Positions 25,337-32,828 of a stretch of 64,000 nt of DNA are shown here, in pieces (the stretch's first letter is position 1; every line of letters starts with the position of its first letter). Source of the DNA: Actinacidiphila yanglinensis (GTDB lineage Bacteria > Actinomycetota > Actinomycetes > Streptomycetales > Streptomycetaceae); NCBI RefSeq assembly GCF_900107965.1, contig NZ_FNVU01000011.1:124001-188000 (forward strand), written 5' to 3'. The notes below the pieces were generated by a model. It ran no database searches and had not been told where the DNA came from. It was given only the letters and a program-made list of their open reading frames with translations. Position numbers and translations under genes: made by a program.

Positions 25337-26431
25337 TCAGCTCCGGGCGGCCGGTTCGCCGCCGGGCAGCACCGCGCCGGACCCGGTGTCTGCGGTCCGG
25401 CCGGCCGCCGGACCGGCGTCCTCGCGGGCACCGGCGGGGGAGTCCTCGCCGCGGGGGTCGGGCACGGGCGCCCGACGCGCCTCGCCGGGAGCGCGCCGCG
25501 CCTCCGGTACGGAGGGGGCGGCGGTCTTGGCGGACGTCTTCGCGGAGGTCGTGCCGGCGGTCCCGGCCCGCTCGGGCTCCGGCGCCGGGCGGTCCGTTGC
25601 CGGCGCGTCGACCGCCGTCACCTCCAGGGCGGCCGCCGCGCTCTCGGCCCGGTGCCCGACGCCGTACCGCGCGTACAGCGCGTCGACCATCCGCAGGGCG
25701 GGCTTGGCCAGCAGGAAGCCGACGCCCATCACCAGCACGCCCGCCGCGGCGTCCATCAGGTAGTGGTTGGCGGTGCCCATCACCACGAACGCGGTCACCA
25801 GCGGGTAGAGCACGCCGATCGTGCGCACCGTCCAGTGCCGCCCGTAGCGGAAGAGCATGATCCCGCACCACAGCGACCAGCCCACGTGCAGGCTGGGCAT
25901 CGCGGCGTACTGGTTGGTGAGGTCGCCCATGCCGCGCGGCGCGCTCGCGTCGGTGCCCCACCAGCCGTAGGAGCCGTACTGCGCCATGGTGTCGATGAAG
26001 CCGTGGTGACCGGTGAGCAGCCGGGGCGGCGCGGTGGGCACCAGCGTGAAGCCGATCAGGCCGATCAGGGTGGACAGCATCAGCCACGTGCGGGCCACCC
26101 GGTAGTGGGTGGGCCGGCGGCGCCACAGCCAGACCAGGACGCTCGGGGTGACGATGTAGTGCAGCGACGCGTACGCGAAGTCGGCGGGCACGCCGAGGAA
26201 GGCGTGGTCCGTGAAGAGCCGGTTGAACCAGTGCTCCGGATCGAGGTGCACGATCTGCTCGAAGTGCAGGATGTCCGCGCCGTGTTGCACGGCGCCGCTG
26301 ACGTCGCCGCGCACCAGCAGCCGCGCCCCGGAGTGCAGCGCGTAGACCACGGCGATGAGCGGCAGTTCGGTCCACCAGCGCAGCCTGCCGCGGTAGGCAG
26401 CGGCGCGCGGCGCAGTGGCGGTGATCGTCAT
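25337..26431 (-). CDS. PAP2 superfamily membrane phosphatase/phosphotransferase
   Basis: A 364-residue integral membrane protein from ATG 26431 (GGAGAG upstream). About six hydrophobic helices span residues 20-250. The PAP2 motifs are 'PSLHVGWSLW' and 'NHYLMDAAAG' (the H...D pair of motif 3), with an upstream 'PTAPPRL' segment as in the Aur1/inositolphosphorylceramide-synthase-like group. These enzymes act on lipid phosphates or polyprenyl-linked head groups at the membrane. The last 100 residues form a Pro/Ala/Arg-rich cytoplasmic tail of low complexity ('ARRAPGEARRAP'). It is divergent from a TetR gene, with a candidate operator between them. Confidence 0.9.
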   Translation of the reverse strand: MTITATAPRAAAYRGRLRWWTELPLIAVVYALHSGARLLVRGDVSGAVQHGADILHFEQIVHLDPEHWFNRLFTDHAFLGVPADFAYASLHYIVTPSVLVWLWRRRPTHYRVARTWLMLSTLIGLIGFTLVPTAPPRLLTGHHGFIDTMAQYGSYGWWGTDASAPRGMGDLTNQYAAMPSLHVGWSLWCGIMLFRYGRHWTVRTIGVLYPLVTAFVVMGTANHYLMDAAAGVLVMGVGFLLAKPALRMVDALYARYGVGHRAESAAAALEVTAVDAPATDRPAPEPERAGTAGTTSAKTSAKTAAPSVPEARRAPGEARRAPVPDPRGEDSPAGAREDAGPAAGRTADTGSGAVLPGGEPAARS

Positions 26432-26498
26432 CCGGACGTCTCTCCAGGTTCTCCGTCGGCCGCGGGCCCTGCGGTCGTGGTCGTGTGCCGTAGGCTCT

Positions 26499-26515
26499 AC
26501 CGTACGACGTACGTT
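26499..26515. promoter_or_regulatory. Candidate TetR operator between PAP2 and TetR genes
   Basis: Imperfect palindrome ACCGTAC-GAC-GTACGTT (6 of 7 arm bases pair), 67 bases before the PAP2 start and about 155 before the TetR start. The assignment is by position and symmetry only. Confidence 0.5.
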
Positions 26516-26671
26516 AAGTGCGGCGCACGCCGCCCCCGAAGTTTCGCAGAAACCCCGAGTTCGTACGGTGTTCAACCCTGTGTGGCAGGGTATGCACACC
26601 GCGAAGGACGCCCGGTTCCGCTCCCGGGTTGCCTTCCGCGAGGTACGAAGGAAACAAGAACAGAGATTCCG

Positions 26672-27361
26672 ATGTCGGTGTTCCCGTCGCCCCAGCCGGT
26701 CCGCTCCCCACGGCGCCGCGCACCCCGCAACACGCTCAACCCAGATCGTATCCTCGATGCCGCCATCACTCTGCTGGATCGCGACGGCGCCGAGGCTTTC
26801 ACCATGCGTGCACTCGCCGAACAACTCGGCGTCGCCACGATGGCGGTCTACTCCCACTTCCGCGGCAAGGAGGAGATCAGCGACGCGGTCGCCGAGCGCC
26901 TGCTGGACACCGTCGAGCTGCCCCGGACCTGCGGCGCCGACCCCCGCGGTGAGCTGCGGGAGGTCTGCCTCGGCGTCTACCGGCTCTTCACCGAGCACCC
27001 CTCCGCGCTCCAGCTGCTGACCACCCGCCCGATGCGCAGCGACGACGCGATAGCCGTGATCGACCGGATGCTCGCGCTGCTGTGCCGGGCCGGCCTCTCG
27101 CAGGAAGCCGCCGTGCGCGCCCACGTCACCCTGATGCAGTACACGGTGGGCGCCGCGCTGTGGAGCACCCGGCGGGCCCGCGCGCTGTGCGGGGAGGGGG
27201 TGCGCGAGCGGCTCCGGACCAAGCTGGACGCCCTCCCGGTCGAGTGCTACCCGACGCTCGCCTCGCTGGTCCCGCAGGTGCTGGACGCGCAGGAGGACTG
27301 CGCGGCGCAGTACGAATGGGGGCTGGACCAGCTGCTGCGAGGGCTGCTCGCCGAGGGCTGA
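26672..27361 (+). CDS. TetR/AcrR family regulator
   Basis: A 229-residue protein from ATG 26672. The DNA-binding domain is near residues 20-65: 'LNPDRILDAAITLLDRDGAE', 'FTMRALAEQLGVATMAVYSH' and 'FRGKEEISDAVAERLL' form the canonical TetR helix-turn-helix. The C-terminal domain is helical, in the style of the tetracycline-repressor C-terminal group. The divergent PAP2 gene and the palindrome between them suggest local control and autoregulation. A clear ribosome site is not seen at the usual spacing, so the start is less certain. The next gene follows after 54 bases. Confidence 0.9.
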   Translation: MSVFPSPQPVRSPRRRAPRNTLNPDRILDAAITLLDRDGAEAFTMRALAEQLGVATMAVYSHFRGKEEISDAVAERLLDTVELPRTCGADPRGELREVCLGVYRLFTEHPSALQLLTTRPMRSDDAIAVIDRMLALLCRAGLSQEAAVRAHVTLMQYTVGAALWSTRRARALCGEGVRERLRTKLDALPVECYPTLASLVPQVLDAQEDCAAQYEWGLDQLLRGLLAEG

Positions 27362-27415
27362 CCACCATGGGCGATGATGGGGTTTTCGGCCCGGTCCGCG
27401 AAAGGTCCTTTCCGT

Positions 27416-28030
27416 ATGGCAGTGGTGGCGCCGCGCATCCTCCTGGTCCGGCACGGGCAGACGGAGTGGTCCCGCACCGGGCGGCACACCGGCCGTACCG
27501 ACATCCCGCTCACCGAGGAGGGGCGGCGCACCGCGCTGCTGCTCGGTGAACGCCTGGCCCGCGCACCCTGGAACGGCCTGCCCGAGGTGGAGGTCCGCAC
27601 CTCCCCGCTGCTGCGCGCCTCCGGCACGGCCGCGCTCGCCGGGTTCGGCCGTGCCAAGGAGTGGGACGCGCTGCTCGAATGGGACTACGGGCAGTACGAA
27701 GGGCTGACGCCCGCACAGCTCCAGGAGCTGCGACCCGGCTTCCACATCTGGCGGGACGGGGTGCCCGGCGGGGAGACGCTGGCCACGGTCGCCGACCGCG
27801 CGGACGACGTGATCGCCTGGGCCCGCTCCACCCCCCGCGACGTGCTGGTCTTCGCGCACGGCCATTTCCTGCGGGTGCTGGGCGCGCGGTGGCTGGGCTT
27901 CGACCCGGCCTTCGCGGCGGCACTGCGCCTGGACCCGGCCTCCCTGTCGGTGCTCGGGTGGGCCTACGGCGCCCCGGCGATCGAGCGGTGGAACGACACC
28001 GCGCACCTCGAAACGGCGCACGCCGGATAG
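27416..28030 (+). CDS. Histidine phosphatase (phosphoglycerate mutase-like) family protein
   Basis: A 204-residue protein; ATG 27416 is preferred to ATG 27374 because AAAGGT precedes it at good spacing. The catalytic RHG motif is at residues 12-14 ('LLVRHGQTEWS') with the second His in 'VFAHGHFLRVL', and the acidic residue in 'LLEWDYGQYEGLT'. This is the complete family length. Members hydrolyse small phosphate esters in the cytoplasm; the substrate here is unknown. It lies just after the TetR gene and may be co-transcribed with it. Confidence 0.93.
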   Translation: MAVVAPRILLVRHGQTEWSRTGRHTGRTDIPLTEEGRRTALLLGERLARAPWNGLPEVEVRTSPLLRASGTAALAGFGRAKEWDALLEWDYGQYEGLTPAQLQELRPGFHIWRDGVPGGETLATVADRADDVIAWARSTPRDVLVFAHGHFLRVLGARWLGFDPAFAAALRLDPASLSVLGWAYGAPAIERWNDTAHLETAHAG

Positions 28031-28136
28031 CGCGGCGCGCCCCTCCCGCACTCCTCGGCACCCCTCGGCACCCCTCCGCGACCCTGGCGCGCCCCTCCGC
28101 CCGCCCGGTGCACCCGGCCCACCCCCCGGCGCCGCA

Positions 28137-28169
28137 CGCGCGCACCCCCGAAAAGGGGGGTCGCGCGCG
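28137..28169. terminator. GC-rich hairpin after histidine phosphatase
   Basis: Two-part stem: CGCGCGC with GCGCGCG and CCCCC with GGGGG, closed by a GAAAA loop, about 105 bases after the stop. It separates the phosphatase from the next gene. Confidence 0.6.
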
Positions 28170-28275
28170 GATTCGCCAGGTAACGCCACCCCCGCTCGTC
28201 ACCCCCGGCGTGCTGCGATGGCGTTGTAGGGAACGTGGCGCCGATCACATCGGCGCTCTTCGGCGGGAGGTTGCT

Positions 28276-28659
28276 GTGGAGAACAACGATGCCTCGGGCC
28301 ACAACCCGGACCCGGACACGCCCCCGGCGCGGGACGTGGTGACCGTGCCGTCGAGGCAGGGACTGGAAGCCGTGGACCTGCTCCGGCTGAGCACCGGCGT
28401 GGGACCGGTGCTGCACGACCGCTCCGGCGACAGCCTGGAGTTCCTCGTCCCGCCCGGCACCGCCGACTGCTGGGACCTGCCCGGCAGCCAGTGCCGCCGC
28501 ACCGACGGCGACCCGACCTCCTGCGGCAGCGGCTGGCTGCTCCCCCCGCACACCGACATGGCCGTGACGGACCCGGTCGTCCTGCGCGCCGCACTGGGCG
28601 TGGCCGCGCGGACCATCGAGCTGGTCGACGGGTTCGAGCAGCCGCCGTCGCCGCCGTGA
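28276..28659 (+). CDS. Small Streptomyces-type hypothetical protein
   Basis: A 127-residue acidic protein from GTG 28276 with GGGAGG five bases upstream. It contains 'DRSGDSLEFLVPPGTADCWD', 'GSQCRRTDGDPTSCGSGWLL' and 'TDPVVLRAALGVAARTIELV'. Three cysteines are present but there is no signal peptide or membrane segment. The 'EFLVPPGTAD.WD(L/V)PG' pattern is one I associate with small proteins of unknown function in streptomycetes. Its strong ribosome site and isolated position after a hairpin suggest its own promoter. Confidence 0.72.
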   Translation: MENNDASGHNPDPDTPPARDVVTVPSRQGLEAVDLLRLSTGVGPVLHDRSGDSLEFLVPPGTADCWDLPGSQCRRTDGDPTSCGSGWLLPPHTDMAVTDPVVLRAALGVAARTIELVDGFEQPPSPP

Positions 28660-28683
28660 GCTCCCGCGGCGGATAATCGGACC

Positions 28684-29538
28684 ATGGCACGTCAACGGCG
28701 CAGCGTCGCGGAGCCCCGGACCACCCCCGTGGGCGGCGGCCTGGCCGAACTGCGCCCGGACCGGGAGCGGCCCCGCGCGTGGACCCTGCTGGTGGACGGC
28801 GCCCCGCAGTCCCACGTCGACCTGGCCGACCCCGCCCACCTCGACTTCGCCTACCAGCGCAGGCTCGGCCACGTCATCGACCTCGCCGCGCCGCCCGGCC
28901 GGCCGCTGCGCGTGCTGCACCTCGGCGGGGGCGCGCTCACCCTCGCCCGCTACACCGCGCACACCCGGCCCCGGTCCACCCAGCAGGCCGTCGAGGCCGA
29001 CACCGCGCTGACCGAACTGGTCAGGACCGAACTCCCCTGGGACCGCGGCTGGCGGATCAAGGTACGCGGCGGCGACGCCCGGGAGGGCCTGGCGAAAGTC
29101 CCCGACGGCTGGGCCGAGTTGCTCATCGCCGACGTCTTCGCGGGGGCCCGGACGCCCGCGCACCTGACCAGCGCCGAGTTCCTCGCCGAGGTCCGCCGTG
29201 TCCTCGACCCCGGGGGCCTGTACGCCGCCAACCTCACCGACGGCGGGGCGCTCACCTTCCTGCGCGGCCAGGTCGCCACCGTACGGGCCGCGTTCGACGA
29301 GGTCGCGATCGCCGCCGACCCGGCCGTCCTGCGCGGCCGCCGCTTCGGCAACGTGATCCTGCTGGCCGCCGGCCACCCCCTGCCCGTCGCCGAGCTCACC
29401 CGCCGCGTCGCCACCGACCCGCACCCGGGCCGGGTCGAACACGGCCGCGCGCTGGCCGACTTCACCGCCGGCGCCGCCGTCGTCACGGACGCCACGGCCA
29501 CCGCCTCCCCGCCCCCGCCCGCGCACGTCTTCGACTGA
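28684..29538 (+). CDS. Spermidine synthase-like SAM-dependent protein
   Basis: A 284-residue protein starting 24 bases after the previous gene. The Rossmann core is that of spermidine synthase-like methyltransferases: 'LRVLHLGGGALTLARYTA' (SAM/dcSAM-binding loop), 'IKVRGGDAREGLAKVP' and 'AELLIADVFAGARTPAHLTS', then 'RRVLDPGGLYAANLTD'. In true polyamine synthases the same position holds the catalytic Asp in a GGGxG context; here 'GGGALT' departs from it, so an aminopropyl transfer role is doubtful. Actinobacterial paralogues are annotated only as spermidine synthase-like. Convergent with the next gene, only 20 bases apart. Confidence 0.85.
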   Translation: MARQRRSVAEPRTTPVGGGLAELRPDRERPRAWTLLVDGAPQSHVDLADPAHLDFAYQRRLGHVIDLAAPPGRPLRVLHLGGGALTLARYTAHTRPRSTQQAVEADTALTELVRTELPWDRGWRIKVRGGDAREGLAKVPDGWAELLIADVFAGARTPAHLTSAEFLAEVRRVLDPGGLYAANLTDGGALTFLRGQVATVRAAFDEVAIAADPAVLRGRRFGNVILLAAGHPLPVAELTRRVATDPHPGRVEHGRALADFTAGAAVVTDATATASPPPPAHVFD

Positions 29539-29558
29539 AGCCGCCCCGCCCCGGGGGG

Positions 29559-30104
29559 TCAGTCCTCGTACGCCTGCACCGTCGGCGGGTGGCCGTTCCA
29601 CGTGCAGATCACCGACGAGGCCGCCGAGCCGTTCGCGGAGGTGAACGTCACCCGCAGCCAGCCCGGTTGGTCCGTCCACAGCTGCATCCGCCAGCCCGGC
29701 TGGGGCGTCGCCGACACCAACGAGGCCGACGTCGCGCCGAGATCGAGCACCACCTGCCCGCCGGCCACGGTGTAGCTGTGCACGTCGCCCGGATCGCCCG
29801 CGGAACTCGGCGAGGGCGAGGAGGACGGGGTCCGCGAGGACGGTGCCGGTGACGCGGGTGCCGACGGCGGACGCGTGCCCGCGGTGCCGCCCGCCGGCGC
29901 GGTCGGGTGCGCGGACGGCTTCGGCCGGTGCACGGCCGACGAGATCCCGGGCGGCGGCCCGCTGCTCACCACCGCGATCGGCACCGTCCGGGGCGGCCCG
30001 TACGCGGTGCTCCGCAGCACCGAGCGCACGCCGAACCAGGACACGGCCACCGCCACCGCGGTGGCCACCGCCCACACCCCGACATGCAGGAGACCTCTGC
30101 GCAC
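29559..30104 (-). CDS. Membrane-anchored protein divergent from a two-component system
   Basis: A 181-residue protein from GTG 30104 (GGAGG about 9 bases upstream). A single N-terminal helix ('VGVWAVATAVAVAVSWFGVR') anchors it. A Pro/Ser/Thr-rich linker ('SSRTPSSSPSPSSAGDPG') leads to a C-terminal extracytoplasmic domain ('HSYTVAGGQVVLDLGATSAS', 'WRMQLWTDQPGWLRVTFTS') that looks like a beta-sandwich. I do not recognise the family by name. The start lies about 105 bases from the divergent response-regulator gene, so it may be a target or a sensor partner of that system. Confidence 0.8.
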   Translation of the reverse strand: MRRGLLHVGVWAVATAVAVAVSWFGVRSVLRSTAYGPPRTVPIAVVSSGPPPGISSAVHRPKPSAHPTAPAGGTAGTRPPSAPASPAPSSRTPSSSPSPSSAGDPGDVHSYTVAGGQVVLDLGATSASLVSATPQPGWRMQLWTDQPGWLRVTFTSANGSAASSVICTWNGHPPTVQAYED

Positions 30105-30208
30105 GCCCCCATCCTCCCCCAGCCGTCCGCGTCCCGGCCGCGCGGTGTGCGGGCCGGGCCCGGGATCGGCCGGCCCGGTGGCCGGGCCTGCCCGATAGGT
30201 TGCCTCGC

Positions 30209-30901
30209 ATGGCAACGGTCCTCGTCGTCGAAGACGACCAGTTCGTGCGCTCGGCCCTCATCCGGCACCTGGCCGACGCCGGCCACACCGTCCGCAGCGT
30301 CGGCACCGCGCTGGAGGCACTGCGCGAGGTCGCGCAGGTCGGCTTCGACGTGGTCATCCTCGACCTGGGGCTGCCGGACCTGGACGGCTCGGAGGCGCTG
30401 AAGATGCTGCGCGGGCTGAGCGACGTCCCGGTGATCGTGGCGACCGCGCGGGACGACGAGGCCGAGATCGTCCGGCTGCTGAACGCCGGCGCGGACGACT
30501 ACCTGGTCAAGCCGTTCTCGGTGGAGCACCTGTCGGCGCGGCTGGCGGCGGTGCTGCGCCGGGCGCGCGGCGGGGCCGCCGGGGAGTCGGCGGAGGGCGG
30601 CCGGATCAGGGTCGGCGGCCTGGAGATCGACGTACGGCGCCGGCTCGCCGTCCTGGACGGCGGTCAACTCGACCTGACCCGACGCGAGTTCGACCTGCTC
30701 GCCTTCCTCGCCGCCCGCCCGGGCGTGGTGGTGCCGCGGCGCCGGCTGCTCGCCGAGGTGTGGCAGCAGTCGTACGGCGAGGACCAGACGATCGACGTGC
30801 ACCTGTCGTGGCTGCGCCGCAAGCTCGGCGAGACCGCGGCCCGGCCGAGGTACCTGCACACGCTGCGCGGCGTCGGGGTGAAGCTGGAGCCGCCGGCGTG
30901 A
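30209..30901 (+). CDS. OmpR-family response regulator
   Basis: A 230-residue protein. The receiver domain (1-120) has the acidic pocket 'VEDD', phospho-acceptor D52 ('VVILDLGLPDLDG'), 'VIVATARDD' and K in 'DDYLVKPFS'. The C-terminal winged helix is OmpR/PhoB type ('LDLTRREFDLLAFLAARPG', 'TIDVHLSWLRRKLGE', 'YLHTLRGVGVKL'). A TAGGTT -10-like hexamer lies 8-13 bases before ATG 30209 and no ribosome site is seen, so the mRNA is probably leaderless. The cognate kinase gene starts 25 bases after the stop. Confidence 0.95.
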   Translation: MATVLVVEDDQFVRSALIRHLADAGHTVRSVGTALEALREVAQVGFDVVILDLGLPDLDGSEALKMLRGLSDVPVIVATARDDEAEIVRLLNAGADDYLVKPFSVEHLSARLAAVLRRARGGAAGESAEGGRIRVGGLEIDVRRRLAVLDGGQLDLTRREFDLLAFLAARPGVVVPRRRLLAEVWQQSYGEDQTIDVHLSWLRRKLGETAARPRYLHTLRGVGVKLEPPA

Positions 30902-30926
30902 GCGGTATACGGAAGGCGGCCCGGGG

Positions 30927-32270
30927 ATGAGATGGGCCCTGATCCGGGTGTCGCTGGCCGTCACCGCGATGGTGGTGCTCGCCTTCGCGGTGCCGCTCGG
31001 CCTCGTGGTGAGGGAACTGGCCCGGGACCGCGCGCTGACCAACGCGGAGCGGCAGGCTGCCGCCGTGGCGCCCGCGCTGGCCATCACCACCGACCGCGCC
31101 GAACTCGCCCGGGCCGTGGCCACCGCCCAGGCGGGCGGCGAGAACCGGATCGCGCTGCGCATCCCCGCCACCGCGCACGCCGCGGCGGTCGACCTCGGCC
31201 GGCACCGCGCCCCGCGCGCCGCGCTCGACCGGGCGTCGGCGCACGGGCAGGCCGCGACGGTACGCGTGCCCGGCGGCTACGCCCTGCTGCGGCCGACCGC
31301 CGTCGGCTCCGGCACGATCGCGGTGGTCGAGGTGTTCGTGCCCGAGGCCGACGTGACCCGGGGCGTGGCCACGGCCTGGCTGGTGCTCGCCGCCGTCGGG
31401 GTCGGCCTGATCGCCGGATCGGCGGTGGTCGCGGACCGGCTCGGCAGCCGCACGATCCGGCCCGCGGTGCGGCTGGCCGGCGCCGCCCGCCGGCTCGGCG
31501 AGGGGGACCTCGCAGTCCGCGTGCCGGAGGCCGGCCCGGACGAACTGCGAGCGGCCGCAGTCGCGTTCAACGCGATGGCCGACCAGGTTGTCCAACTCCT
31601 CGCCAACGAGCGGGAACTGGCCGCCGACCTCTCGCACCGGCTGCGCACCCCGCTGACCGTGCTGCGCCTCAACACCGCCTCCCTCGGCGACGGTCCGGCC
31701 GCCGACCACACCCGGGCGGCCGTCGCCCAACTCGAACGCGAGGTGGACCAGATCATCCGCGCCGCCCGCGAGCAGCGGTCCGGCACGGCCGTACCCGCCG
31801 GGTGCGACGCGGCCGAGGTGGTGCGCGAGCGGATGGCGTTCTGGTCCGCGCTGGCGGAGGACGAGAACCGGGTGGTGCGCACCGCGGGCGCCGACCGTCC
31901 GGTGCGGGTGCCGGTCGCCCGGGCCGACCTCGCCGCGGCGCTCGACGCGATGCTCGGGAACGTCTTCCGGCACACCCCGGAGGGCGCGGCCTTCGCTGTC
32001 GACGTCCACGAGTTCGAGGACGCCGTCATCCTGCTCGTCTCCGACGCCGGGCCGGGCGTCGCCGACCCAGCCGCCGCGCTCCGGCGCGGGCACGGCCACG
32101 GCGGCCCCGGCTCCACCGGGCTCGGCCTCGACATCGTCCGCCGGGTCGCCGAGTCCACCGGCGGGGACCTCGCGATCAGCCGCAGCGTGCTCGGCGGCAC
32201 CGAGGTCCGGATCCGCCTCGCCCGCACCCTCCCGTCCCCCCTGGCCCCCTCCACCCACCGCCGCACCTAG
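30927..32270 (+). CDS. Sensor histidine kinase
   Basis: A 447-residue membrane protein paired with the upstream response regulator. Two transmembrane helices (about 8-28 and 150-172) enclose a roughly 120-residue extracytoplasmic sensor region. A HAMP domain follows ('SRTIRPAVRLAGAARRLGEG'), then the HisKA phospho-acceptor H237 ('DLSHRLRTPLTVL') and the ATPase domain with N box 'DAMLGNVFRHTP', G1 'DAGPGVADP' and G2 'GSTGLGLDIV'. All catalytic boxes are present. The sensor region has no recognisable ligand domain. Confidence 0.95.
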   Translation: MRWALIRVSLAVTAMVVLAFAVPLGLVVRELARDRALTNAERQAAAVAPALAITTDRAELARAVATAQAGGENRIALRIPATAHAAAVDLGRHRAPRAALDRASAHGQAATVRVPGGYALLRPTAVGSGTIAVVEVFVPEADVTRGVATAWLVLAAVGVGLIAGSAVVADRLGSRTIRPAVRLAGAARRLGEGDLAVRVPEAGPDELRAAAVAFNAMADQVVQLLANERELAADLSHRLRTPLTVLRLNTASLGDGPAADHTRAAVAQLEREVDQIIRAAREQRSGTAVPAGCDAAEVVRERMAFWSALAEDENRVVRTAGADRPVRVPVARADLAAALDAMLGNVFRHTPEGAAFAVDVHEFEDAVILLVSDAGPGVADPAAALRRGHGHGGPGSTGLGLDIVRRVAESTGGDLAISRSVLGGTEVRIRLARTLPSPLAPSTHRRT

Positions 32271-32828
32271 GGCCTGCGCGGCGGATCTTGCCGGTCGAGC
32301 TCGCGGCGTGGGGTGCCGTGCATCGCAAGGCGGAGAGTCTTCCTCCAACGCTGGGAGGTGCGGTGCCGGGCGTCGCGGGCCCGGCAGGATCCGCCGGACA
32401 GGCCCTCGGGCCTGCCGTGTGACGTCCCCGCAAGATCCCGCCCGGCCGGGGGCGACCGGCACGCCCCGGACGGCCTCGCCGCGACCGGAGGGGGCCGCCG
32501 GGATCACCGACCCGGCGTCACCGGACCCGCCGTCACCTTTCCGGCGGGCAGCCTTCGGGGCGGGGTCGCGCGGGCCCGGACCGGACGCGGCGCAGGTCGC
32601 AGCCTCCGCGCCCCACGTCCCGCTTCGCTCGGGCGGCTGACCCGCCGTTACCCGCCGCCAGCCCCGCGCGGGCCGTCCTTCCGCCGGATCTCGGTGAGGG
32701 ACCGTCACCCCAGTGACATCTGTGAGTGGCGGTGCGCGTGCCCCGAAAATAGCTTCGTGCTGGCGGCGGGAGCCGCCGTTTTCATGTCAGAGACCCCCAA
32801 ATGGGTCCGTACGAAAGCGGGTCAGGCA
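32271..32828. other. 558-bp intergenic region before the beta-helix gene
   Basis: No credible gene: frames that cross it are Arg/Pro/Gly-rich with no start signals. The first 170 bases form a strongly structured inverted-repeat element (listed separately). The last 120 bases before the beta-helix start are less GC-rich ('AAAATAGCTTCGTG', 'CCCCAAATGGGTCCGTACG') and probably hold its promoter. Confidence 0.6.
32280..32443. repeat. Structured inverted-repeat element with alternative pairings
   Basis: Arm A (32280-32294, GGCGGATCTTGCCGG) pairs with arm B (32381-32395, CCGGCAGGATCCGCC) at 15 of 15 positions counting one G-U. Arm C (32430-32442, GCAAGATCCCGCC) can also pair with the left part of arm A with one bulge. 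It starts 10 bases after the histidine kinase stop. Confidence 0.7.
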
